A stretch of DNA of 26,368 bases from Gammaproteobacteria bacterium (GCA_003233075.1 QIKQ01000159.1:1-26368); one strand, 5' to 3'. Counted from the first letter of the stretch, positions 17,276-24,647 are shown. The notes: generated from the letters alone by a model not told the origin. Numbers and translations: made by a program.

Positions 17276-17854
17276 TTAGCCACCAGGTTTTGTGGTATTT
17301 TTGATAGCTATCTCTCGACGATGATGCCTAAATATAAATTTTTCTAGTAGATCGAGGACTACATCATTGATTTTAAAGAAGCTACAGTACATAAAATAAC
17401 TCAAATCCTTTTTCTCTATGTCATCCAAGCGACAAAGTAATTCTATTGGCCTAGGAAAACTTGTATTTATGAATACTTCAACTAGCAATATCTTGCCTAT
17501 GTCCACCTTCGGATTATCTCTTTCTTGCCATGCCAAACCTGCTGAATTAAGATGCACCATTTTTCCAGCCGGCAACTTACAGTTAAGGCTTAAATAATAT
17601 TGCATTAGCTGTGTAAGCATATTTATTTTATTTTCTAAAATATTTAAATGCGTATCTTCACTAGATCCTTTATCACTCTGATCTAGTCTATTTTCTTCAA
17701 GATTAGCGAAACTAGTCAGTAACTGCTCATTCAACAAGGCTGTCTCTAGTATCAAATTAACAGACTCTTGCTCCAGTATTTCACGCCAAGTGAGTGGAAA
17801 TATCTTAGCCACTTCAATTGCAGTACTCAAAGGTTCAGTCTTGGAATCCGTCAT
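17276..17854 (-). CDS. Putative atypical PilZ-domain protein
   Basis: The 192-residue product has a helical N-terminal half and a C-terminal part (about 95-182) that resembles a divergent PilZ domain: HLNSAGLAWQ, a beta-rich segment with LVEVFINTSFPRPIELLCRLDDIE, and a closing helix near LEKFIFRHHRREIA. Canonical PilZ c-di-GMP motifs (RxxxR and D/NxSxxG) are not intact: HLNSAG takes the place of DxSxxG and no preceding RxxxR is visible. It may therefore sense c-di-GMP weakly or not at all. It is encoded 194 bases upstream of fleQ on the same strand, which fits a link to flagellar or c-di-GMP control. The start has no clear ribosome-binding site. Family assignment is by recognition of shape, not by a search. 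Confidence 0.65.
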   Translation of the reverse strand: MTDSKTEPLSTAIEVAKIFPLTWREILEQESVNLILETALLNEQLLTSFANLEENRLDQSDKGSSEDTHLNILENKINMLTQLMQYYLSLNCKLPAGKMVHLNSAGLAWQERDNPKVDIGKILLVEVFINTSFPRPIELLCRLDDIEKKDLSYFMYCSFFKINDVVLDLLEKFIFRHHRREIAIKNTTKPGG

Positions 17855-17885
17855 AACGGCAAGGTTAGACTAAATTTGTGGAATT

Positions 17886-17906
17886 GCCATTATCCTAGAT
17901 AATGGC
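17886..17906. repeat. Perfect 9-bp hairpin upstream of the PilZ-like gene
   Basis: GCCATTATC and GATAATGGC flank the three-base loop CTA. The hairpin lies 32-52 bases upstream of the PilZ-like start, so it could be an operator or a leader hairpin. No T-run follows. Confidence 0.55.
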
Positions 17907-17918
17907 CAGTATGCCTGC

Positions 17919-18077
17919 GAAGGTGCCTGACCCCCACATAGTATCAGGTGTAATAACTTCACCTATTTATGATATTAAACCTGATACTATGTGGGGGTCA
18001 GGCACCTTCACAGGTGTAACAACTTCAACCATTTATGATATTGAACCTGATACTATGTCAAGGTTAGGCACCTTCAG
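17919..18077. repeat. 31-bp perfect inverted repeat plus tandem copy
   Basis: Positions 17919-17949 and 17979-18009 are perfect inverted copies of 31 bases around a 29-base spacer. The spacer and right arm (from 17945) are then repeated directly from 18011 to 18077 with a few substitutions. The outer ends read GAAGGTGCCTGACC. Outward GGTGCCTGAC-type palindromes are common interspersed repeats in bacterial genomes and some are associated with IS200-like (REP) transposases; I see no transposase here. The block separates the divergent PilZ-like and muramidase genes. Confidence 0.9.
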
Positions 18078-18125
18078 ATGATTACGCAATACAAGTTTAT
18101 ATAATAGAAGGAGTATCTAGCAAAA

Positions 18126-18191
18126 ATGAATAAGAGCATTATACATTTGAGTATTGCTAAGTGTGCATTAGCGCTCTCGGGAGATGTCTAA
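18126..18191 (+). CDS. 21-codon upstream ORF (possible leader peptide)
   Basis: An ATG follows GAAGGAG by about 12 bases and opens a 21-residue frame, MNKSIIHLSIAKCALALSGDV, ending in TAA at 18189-18191. The ATG of the muramidase at 18193 comes after a single intervening base. The GGGAG that would serve the muramidase lies within the last codons of this small frame. This arrangement fits translational coupling or a leader peptide. There is no proof that it is translated. Confidence 0.4.
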   Translation: MNKSIIHLSIAKCALALSGDV

Positions 18192-18192
18192 T

Positions 18193-18912
18193 ATGTTGAT
18201 TTTTCAAAAAGTATTCTGTCTGATTTCTGCTCTCACTGTTCTCAGTTTAGCTGGCACATTCTATTCAAGTTATCTCAGTGCGAACGAACAAGAAAATCTT
18301 GCTAAAAATTATTTAATTCGTGGCATAGATATTTCTCACCACCAAAAAGAAATTGATTGGCCTCTGCTAGATCAAAATGGAATTAACTTTGTAATCATGA
18401 AAGCAACTGAAGGTGGAAATTTTAAGGACCCAAGATTCAAAATTAATTGGCACAAATCAAAACAAACTAACTTACTACGTGGAGCCTATCATTTTTATAC
18501 GTTTTGTAAAAAAGCGCTGCTCCAAGCACAAAACTTCATACAAGTTGTTCCGAAAGAAAGCAATACGCTTGCCCCTGTTGTGGATATAGAATTTATTGGT
18601 AACTGCAAAAGACGTCCATCTCAAGCTCAATTCAAAAAACAGATAGGAATCTATTTAAAAATAATTGAGAAACACTATAAACAAAAAGTAATTATATACA
18701 CCAGCCCTGAAGTCTATAAAAAATACAAATTAGTACAATTCAAACGTAATCCACTATGGTTACGAAACTACGAACGCTCTCCCGTCGTTGCTCAACATTG
18801 GACTTTTTGGCAATACTCTAACAAAGGTAAAATACCTGGAATTAAAACACGAGTAGACCTCAATGTTTTTCATGGCACTAGAAAGGAATTAGATAAACTG
18901 CGGCAACCTTAA
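18193..18912 (+). CDS. GH25-family muramidase (lysozyme-like)
   Basis: Glycosyl hydrolase family 25 enzymes cleave the beta-1,4 bond between MurNAc and GlcNAc in peptidoglycan. The protein has an N-terminal signal anchor or signal peptide (LIFQKVFCLISALTVLSLAG), then the GH25 barrel from about residue 46: RGIDISHHQ, VIMKATEGG, GAYHFY, the catalytic-type DxE in PVVDIEF, IIYTSP, LWLRNY, WTFWQYS and the closing RVDLNVFHG. All main GH25 motifs are visible. I prefer the ATG at 18193 over 18184 because GGGAG directly abuts 18184 but is well spaced from 18193. It is the only plus-strand gene among many minus-strand ones. Role is unknown; housekeeping wall turnover, flagellar passage or predation are possible. 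Confidence 0.9.
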   Translation: MLIFQKVFCLISALTVLSLAGTFYSSYLSANEQENLAKNYLIRGIDISHHQKEIDWPLLDQNGINFVIMKATEGGNFKDPRFKINWHKSKQTNLLRGAYHFYTFCKKALLQAQNFIQVVPKESNTLAPVVDIEFIGNCKRRPSQAQFKKQIGIYLKIIEKHYKQKVIIYTSPEVYKKYKLVQFKRNPLWLRNYERSPVVAQHWTFWQYSNKGKIPGIKTRVDLNVFHGTRKELDKLRQP

Positions 18913-18996
18913 TTAACTTGAAGGTATATGCCACAGATAAAAAATCATGCTTGGAACTTATCGAATTGAAGAGCAATCCGTAGAGACAAGGCATGC

Positions 18997-19016
18997 CTCA
19001 CTGCTGTCCCACAGTT
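18997..19016 (+). repeat. Fragment matching ends of the 3' foldback element
   Basis: CTCACTGCTGTCCCACAGTT repeats the terminal sequence of the element at 25869-26305 (whose right end reads ACTGCTGTCCCACAGTTTG on the minus strand). The match stops after about 18 bases, and the internal marker expected 72 bases on is missing. It is a solo end or decayed copy. Confidence 0.6.
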
Positions 19017-19026
19017 GATCGCGTAA

Positions 19027-19119
19027 GAACGATAATCCATATCTGCTGTAGCCCGGCTCTTTACGACTGCAGGGATGCAGGAGGTAGAGCCGGGCTACAG
19101 CAGATATGGAATATCGTCC
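19027..19119. repeat. Long inverted repeat between convergent genes
   Basis: A perfect 24-base pair of arms (19037-19060 and 19086-19109) extends outwards with two mismatches to 19027 and 19119. The arms contain GTAGCCCGGCTCT and its complement, and the loop carries a further CTGCA/TGCAG pair. It lies between the muramidase and the hybrid kinase, which converge. No T-run is present, so it is more like an inserted palindromic repeat than a classic terminator, though it could stop transcription from both sides. Confidence 0.85.
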
Positions 19120-19161
19120 TTCCTATACTAAGTACAATGAAAAATTGGGTTTAGAAAATCG

Positions 19162-19263
19162 CTATTGAATTGCCTTTTGAAACTCTACCTTAGTATCATT
19201 AAACAACTGTCCTATGGACTCGATCAACTCAGAACTATGATTTAAAACATAACCCAAGCGCGG
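19162..19263 (-). pseudogene. Out-of-frame C-terminal remnant of the HPt domain
   Basis: In the +1 frame relative to the hybrid kinase, the sequence after ATALG continues as GYVLNHSSELIESIGQLF and on to VEFQKAIQ, ending in TAG at 19162-19164. This helical, amphipathic segment looks like the missing last helix of an HPt domain, whereas the annotated frame ends abruptly in LCFKS. A one-base insertion (or two-base deletion) somewhere in about 19237-19263 would explain it. A sequencing error or a recoding event is also possible. Confidence 0.55.
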
Positions 19264-21454
19264 TCGCGCCGATTGTATTTGTACCACCTTTTAACCTTTG
19301 CGATATAGTTCGGTACAAATTTATTTCACCCGCACTCATTGCGCTCTTTAATTTTTCAAACTCGTCTTCGAAAACATTACAAAAATTATCAACCAAGGCT
19401 TTTATTTCTTGTTTTTCACCACGATTCTTTAGTTTATTAAAATACCGTGAGTCAATTAAATCTTTTGCGACATTAATATTTAATGCATCTAATACCGGTC
19501 TCTTTTCTTCTGTCGGATTAAGCATGTACATTTCAATATCTTGTAGTAGCTTGTAAGGTGAAACTGGTTTTGATTCGACAAAATCTGCGACTTCTTCACA
19601 AACTTGTAATGTTTCCATACGTACATCATTACTCGTCAAAATGATTGGCAAATAAGAACCTTTCTTTTCATTTTTTCGCCATTCTTTCGCGACAGATAAA
19701 CCATCAAGCTTGGGCAACTGCATATCCAATATCGCAAAGTCTATGTCTTCTTCTCTCATTTTCTTAAGTGCTTCTTCGCCGTTTTCCGCTTTAATTGTTA
19801 CCAAACCTTTATGAAAAAAGACTAGTTCAAACACATAACGGTTAATTAAATGACTTTCAGCAAGCAATACTCGTAATGTTTTTCCCGATAATCGCCCCTG
19901 GTTAGACCTTACTTTTTCAAAATCTTGCAGTTGCACTTTAGAGGGTCGATCCAATCGTAAATCAATTATGTAGGAACTCACTTTCTTATTCTCTTTCCTA
20001 ACATCAAGCTTGCCTTCCATCGCTCGAATAAGCTTTTTAGTCACCACTCGGCCAATACCAGACTTACCATAAATATTACACAATGACTCCGCAGTCGATT
20101 GCTCAGTTTCGCTAATGGATTTACTAAACATAAAGGGATTCACGTCTGTTTGCATAGTGTAAATACTAAACTGTAGTGTCACCGATATAACATCGGTTTT
20201 AACAATGCTTGTTTTTAAACATATTTTATTACCACTTGCGCCAGAAAATAAATCGCAAATTAAAGACAAAATAACCTGTCGTATACGTTTTTCATCGGCA
20301 ATTAGATATTGAGGTATATCAGAATCTGTCATTATCTCAAAAGATTTATTTTCTTTAATTAACAGTGGATCTACTGAAGATTGGATGACTCGATATAGAT
20401 CATTAAGATCAAAAATTGATTTTTCATTCGTAATACTATCGGTTTCAATTTTCGAAATATCTACAACACTATCTATAAAACTATGTAGCTGTATTGCAGA
20501 TGCATGAATCATGTCTATAAAATGCTGCTCTTGCGCTTTAAATTCTGGTTTAACTGACATTTCAGTTAACGCGAGAATGCTATTCAGTGGCGGCCTAAAT
20601 TCTTCACTAATTTTAGATAGATATTCACTTTTTGAACTATTAGCAATTTCTGCATTTTCTTTATGCCTAGAAAAACTTTTGCTTTTTTCTACTTCAGTTT
20701 TCATTGAGCTTTCAATGTTACTTAAAGAATTGAACTGATTATCTGCTACATCAGCTATTATATTAACCGCCCTGCTTGCTGCTAATGCTTCTCCTGTGCC
20801 GCGCTCGACAATGCGAGCCGTTAAATTACCTTGTTTATTTTGGTTACCCAATACAGCAATAGCGCGAAGTACATTTAAACTCTTTCGGACACTAGCGTAC
20901 ATAATTGACAGCATTATGAGTAATATTACAGAAACAACGACGCTAATATCTGCCCAGCTTTCCCAGACCTGTTTTTTAATAAAATCACTATTGGTCGTTA
21001 TATCGAGTTCACCAAAATCAATGATGCCATTTGAGACTTTTAAATTTACTCTCTCATCATTTGCCTTGATTACCTTTTCAACCATTGCAGGCATATCAAA
21101 CTGAACGTCTGAACTTGCAGTGAAAACCTGATTGTCTTTGTATTTGAAGCTGACTTGACGAATGTGCGGTTTATTTTTGCTGTACTTTTTTAGTATTGCA
21201 ACAAAATCTGGCTCACTGGCAATTGATGCTCGAATTATTTGCTGAGATAAATCAGATAAACTTCGCTCCGAAAGACGTATGACGTTAATTCGCTGTTTTT
21301 TAGTCCATTGATTAACCTGCCATATGGAATAAAGGCTATAGAGAATTGTGAATGAAAAACAGAGTACGACTATTATTCGAAACGAAATAGTCGAGCCGAA
21401 ATAATCCTTATCAGTAATGACATTACTTCTAGTATTTGAATTTTTGTTACCCAA
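19235..21454 (-). CDS. Degenerate hybrid sensor kinase, frameshifted end
   Basis: The 739-residue product has the domain order of a BarA/TorS-like hybrid kinase. Two membrane helices (about 25-46 and 168-188) flank a periplasmic domain. A HAMP-like linker, coiled coil and HisKA-like helix (276-340) follow. There is then a HATPase-like region (about 385-500), a receiver (527-645) and an HPt domain (about 662-739). Key residues are missing: the HisKA histidine is Glu284 (ISEEFRPPLN), the N box reads SLICDLFSG, DxGxG is absent and the HPt histidine is Gln719 (QRLKGG). The receiver keeps Asp577 and Lys629, although its acidic pair is ES. Start is TTG with AGG about 12 bases upstream. The frame stops early, and HPt-like sequence continues in another frame to 19162. 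Confidence 0.85.
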   Translation of the reverse strand: MGNKNSNTRSNVITDKDYFGSTISFRIIVVLCFSFTILYSLYSIWQVNQWTKKQRINVIRLSERSLSDLSQQIIRASIASEPDFVAILKKYSKNKPHIRQVSFKYKDNQVFTASSDVQFDMPAMVEKVIKANDERVNLKVSNGIIDFGELDITTNSDFIKKQVWESWADISVVVSVILLIMLSIMYASVRKSLNVLRAIAVLGNQNKQGNLTARIVERGTGEALAASRAVNIIADVADNQFNSLSNIESSMKTEVEKSKSFSRHKENAEIANSSKSEYLSKISEEFRPPLNSILALTEMSVKPEFKAQEQHFIDMIHASAIQLHSFIDSVVDISKIETDSITNEKSIFDLNDLYRVIQSSVDPLLIKENKSFEIMTDSDIPQYLIADEKRIRQVILSLICDLFSGASGNKICLKTSIVKTDVISVTLQFSIYTMQTDVNPFMFSKSISETEQSTAESLCNIYGKSGIGRVVTKKLIRAMEGKLDVRKENKKVSSYIIDLRLDRPSKVQLQDFEKVRSNQGRLSGKTLRVLLAESHLINRYVFELVFFHKGLVTIKAENGEEALKKMREEDIDFAILDMQLPKLDGLSVAKEWRKNEKKGSYLPIILTSNDVRMETLQVCEEVADFVESKPVSPYKLLQDIEMYMLNPTEEKRPVLDALNINVAKDLIDSRYFNKLKNRGEKQEIKALVDNFCNVFEDEFEKLKSAMSAGEINLYRTISQRLKGGTNTIGATALGLCFKS

Positions 21455-21949
21455 TCTATACTACCTGTTAGTTAGTTGAACTGTTAAGTTTAACGGCTAA
21501 TAAAGCTATCAATTATCGTTTCAGCACCGAAATAATCTGCAAGTCGTTTTACTCTGTACTCCTGAACACTCTATTTTAAATAATTTTTAATTCGGTTTTG
21601 CTCGATGCAATTATATGTAGAATGAGTGTAAATTACAGACTATGAGTTCACAATAATCTTAATAAATTTAATCATCAAAACAAGATTATCGCTAGATTAC
21701 AAATAGATATCTACTCTTTTTAAATGGAATAGTAGGCTTCTGCCTGTTTTAAATAGAAAGGCACTAAAATCCCATATTAATTGTATCTAAAAACACTAAA
21801 AGCATTTAATTAATTATTATTCTAGACAATATTAGGCAACTCTAATTAATAGCAAAATCTATCTAAATAGAATTTAATAAGTAAGCATCTAAAGCATATT
21901 TTTCTAACAAATTCAATTTTATGCCTAGTCAATTGCGCTATTAAAAAAA
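21455..21949. other. AT-rich intergenic region, no gene seen
   Basis: About 495 bases lie between the repeat-protein stop and the hybrid-kinase start, both on the minus strand. It should carry the promoter of the hybrid kinase, but I found no convincing -35/-10 or -24/-12 pair, no hairpin of note and no credible ORF. Confidence 0.4.
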
Positions 21950-23143
21950 TCAAAATTCTAAACGTTTTGCTTTCAATTTCGATGCGTTTATAAGTTTATT
22001 TAATAATTTGAAATTTGCCGCTACAAAACCACATTTTGATACTGCACTGTCGAAATATCGTGCAGCCTTGCCGTATTCCAGCGCAGCCTCTCTTTTATCG
22101 GCTTTGCTCATCGCGCTAAATGCTTGGTTATACGATATTATACCTTCAACATAAGAATTACAGCTCAATAACTTTGCACGATCTCTGCTTTCTTTTCTAA
22201 GATGAGTATATTGTTCGGGTGAACATGCTTTTGGAATAGATAAGTAAGCCCTTAGTGCATTCATATATCCATCGTGAGCTAAATCATAATCACCTGATTG
22301 CTCATCTCCGAAAGCTTCCTCACGTAATTTTTTCGCTGCATCGGCTTTTGCTGTGCAATTGACATATTTGCTTTTAATAGCGACTACTCGTAATCGGAGT
22401 AATTTGGCCCTATCTAAAGCACTCAGGCGATCTTTTGCGTTTTTACATTTTTGTGATTCAGATATATACATTTCAGCTGCATTATTATAGTGCTTTACAG
22501 CATCTCCATAAAGTTTATTTTTAAATGCAATATTGGCTTTCATTTCGATTTTAGCCACTTGGCGTAAGTACTGGTAGTAACATCTTCCTCGACGTATGCG
22601 TACTGATTTAAATCGATTAGTTTTTCGAGATACCTCGCGACCACTATTTCTATTGATAGTCGCTTTTGAATTATTTTTGAACTTACCGCCGCCAATAGAG
22701 GCGAGTTTAATTTGTGCGTATTTTTGGTATTGACTATTAGGGCATTTGGCAATAACAGAATTATAATTATTGATTGCCAATCTTACCAAACTAGCGGCTT
22801 GCTTCTTATTTGCACCTGCTTTGATTTTAATAATATTAGATTGAGCTTGTTGAATGAGTTTACCACAACCTGTGTAACGAGCGTAAATTCTATATTTTCG
22901 CTCTTTAGTGCTCATTTCTTTTAAACTGATAGAACTGCAGCGATATTTCATTGCAGATAATTTTCGTGCTGCTTTGCGAAACAATTTTTTGGCTACATCG
23001 TATTGGCCCTTTTTTTGCGCATTTGCTGCATTCACTGCAAAACTATTAACCTTGACGTAATCTGATTTACAATTTGCCCATAAATTACCCGCACACACAA
23101 ACAATAACATTAGTAATTTTGCGCTTATCAGCATTTTTCTCAT
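21950..23143 (-). CDS. Secreted cysteine-paired helical repeat protein, unknown
   Basis: I do not recognise a named family. The 397-residue precursor has a signal peptide with probable cleavage after WA (residues 22-23), putting Cys25 second in the mature protein. There is no lipobox. The mature part is basic, all-helical and repetitive, with TPR-like pieces such as KKGQYDVAKKLFRKAA, YGDAVKHYNNAAEMY, SGDYDLAHDGYMNAL and REAALEYGKAARYF. Its ten cysteines fall at 25/69, 93/134, 188/233, 263/307 and 328/371, so each repeat carries two cysteines 41-45 residues apart. A basic Ser/Asn/Arg linker (about 150-186) separates repeats 2 and 3. This suggests disulfide-stapled helical hairpins in the periplasm or outside the cell. 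Function is unknown. Confidence 0.8.
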   Translation of the reverse strand: MRKMLISAKLLMLLFVCAGNLWANCKSDYVKVNSFAVNAANAQKKGQYDVAKKLFRKAARKLSAMKYRCSSISLKEMSTKERKYRIYARYTGCGKLIQQAQSNIIKIKAGANKKQAASLVRLAINNYNSVIAKCPNSQYQKYAQIKLASIGGGKFKNNSKATINRNSGREVSRKTNRFKSVRIRRGRCYYQYLRQVAKIEMKANIAFKNKLYGDAVKHYNNAAEMYISESQKCKNAKDRLSALDRAKLLRLRVVAIKSKYVNCTAKADAAKKLREEAFGDEQSGDYDLAHDGYMNALRAYLSIPKACSPEQYTHLRKESRDRAKLLSCNSYVEGIISYNQAFSAMSKADKREAALEYGKAARYFDSAVSKCGFVAANFKLLNKLINASKLKAKRLEF

Positions 23144-23657
23144 AGTTTTCGCTACCTAAATATAAATAAATTACGCCACATTCCCCAGACTCGCGTCTAG
23201 AAACAACAAATCTCCATCTAGTATTATCGGACAATCGGGTGCGAACTTAATGCTTTACAAAAAAGCGTTAAAGACCCTAACTTCGCTTAAAAATACTTCA
23301 GCTTGCCTCGCCGAATAACTGAAATAATATCGATTGAATAGTACTACTAAAAATCCCCTGAAATTAAAGCACTAATTACTCTCTACTCTATATAATAGTT
23401 CTTAAAAGATTCTATCAGCTATATTGCCTTTTCCCTAACCATATAGTAATTGTCGCAAACAATAGCGAATAATTTAGACGCTTTATTTGAAATAAATTCC
23501 CACAACAAAAATCAGCTTGCCTATTTTAGATATCCGCAAATAATTAGTGCCTAAATAAGAACCTAGCTAGCATCTCTAAAAGCTATAATATTTATGAGAA
23601 TTCAAACGTAAAGACAAGAGGCGTCTCAAAGAAATAAGTCGTTGCGAGGTCAAATTT
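23144..23657. other. Intergenic region, no gene seen
   Basis: About 510 AT-rich bases lie between the zinc-ribbon gene stop and the repeat-protein start. Apart from the repeat fragment at 23624-23650 I see no gene or clear promoter. The repeat-protein promoter should be in the left part. Confidence 0.4.
23624..23650 (+). repeat. Fragment of the foldback-element inner arm
   Basis: TCTCAAAGAAATAAGTCGTT followed by GCGAGGT matches the left inner arm of the element at 25869-26305 (positions 26020-26046) at nearly every base. It ends eight bases before the stop of the zinc-ribbon gene. It is probably a truncated copy of the same interspersed repeat. Confidence 0.65.
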
Positions 23658-24080
23658 CTACTCACTATTTTTTTTATTATTAGTGCCGAATAGTTCTTCC
23701 AACTTTTGTTTGGAGCTATCGCTTTTACTGCTTTCTTTTCTATTCGCACTCAACTCCGAGCAATGAGTCTCGCTTTCTGACTCTCCAAATAAAGCATTAA
23801 GCTTGTTTTTTGAATCCGAGTTTAATGACTTTTCATTATCAATGTAGGCATTGACATTCAAGCTATAATAATCACAAAAATTGGCATGATCTGCTTCTCT
23901 AGGTACCTCTGCCATTTCTTGCTCACAGCGCCTCGAATAGTTTTTATTATAATAACTACAAAACCGACAGACATGTAATTCTGCGCGACAAGCACTGCAT
24001 GCATCTAATCTAGAAAGAGGGATTTTTATCTCACTTAAAGACGCTCCACATTTCCAACAAATTAAATCGCTTTTAGCCAT
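23658..24080 (-). CDS. Small zinc-ribbon protein with duplicated LFG motif
   Basis: The 140-residue product has an N-terminal cysteine-rich domain and a flexible acidic/Ser/Lys tail. CxxC pairs lie at residues 8/11 (CWKC), 28/31 (CSAC) and 38/41 (CRFC), with further cysteines at 52 and 69 in FCDYYS. This is enough for two zinc sites. The tail repeats a short motif: SKNKLNALFG (90-99) and SKQKLEELFG (123-132). Proteins with the same CWKCGA...CRAELHVCRFC pattern and LFG tails occur as uncharacterised proteins in gammaproteobacteria (from memory, not searched). The repeated LFG motif may be a docking peptide for an unknown partner. The protein is predicted to be cytoplasmic. Confidence 0.85.
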   Translation of the reverse strand: MAKSDLICWKCGASLSEIKIPLSRLDACSACRAELHVCRFCSYYNKNYSRRCEQEMAEVPREADHANFCDYYSLNVNAYIDNEKSLNSDSKNKLNALFGESESETHCSELSANRKESSKSDSSKQKLEELFGTNNKKNSE

Positions 24081-24143
24081 ACTGAATCTGTCTCTCTAAA
24101 ACCCATAAAGCGTTGCAATACTAGTGAAAAATAAAACTTATTA

Positions 24144-24647
24144 TCAAGAATTTAGGTGTAATAATTTTTCATTTAAATTTTTATTTTGTTGATAGGGGTA
24201 AGTCAAAATCACTTTTACTTTATCGGTAAAATACTTAACAATATGTTCCTGTTTATCCTTATTAAAACCCTTCTCTACCTGTGCTTCCAGAACAATTAAT
24301 GCCCTATCAAGTTGCTCATATACTTGTAACAGATACTGTGCAACCCTATTTTTTTCATATAATTCAAAACGCAAATAAGCTGATTTGTCCATTGGATTAG
24401 AGGGACGTTCACCAACTTGCTTACTCAATTTATTCACTTTTTCGATCAACGGCTCTATTAACTCTAACCAAGTATCAATAATAATCGAATTAATTTGAGT
24501 GTGATCTTTATGACCTTCATTGATCACTTTATACAAATTATTTGAAGTACCAATGACCAAAGCCAAACTAGTGGGAATCGTCATATCAACAGGATTGACT
24601 AGGCTTTTTACTGTTTTTGTATATATTGTTAAAAATTTAACTTGCAT
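24144..24647 (-). CDS. Hypothetical helical protein
   Basis: I do not recognise this 167-residue protein. It is predicted to be almost wholly alpha-helical and soluble, with amphipathic stretches such as IIDTWLELIEPLIEKVNKLSKQ and YLRFELYEKNRVAQYLLQVYEQLDRALIVLEAQVEKG, and it has no signal peptide or cysteines. The first ATG (24647) has no ribosome-binding site; an in-frame ATG at 24584 (MTIPTSLALVIG) is an alternative start, equally without a clear site. The zinc-ribbon gene follows 63 bases downstream on the same strand, so the two may be co-transcribed. The long clean frame and codon use resembling its neighbours support a real gene. Confidence 0.65.
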   Translation of the reverse strand: MQVKFLTIYTKTVKSLVNPVDMTIPTSLALVIGTSNNLYKVINEGHKDHTQINSIIIDTWLELIEPLIEKVNKLSKQVGERPSNPMDKSAYLRFELYEKNRVAQYLLQVYEQLDRALIVLEAQVEKGFNKDKQEHIVKYFTDKVKVILTYPYQQNKNLNEKLLHLNS

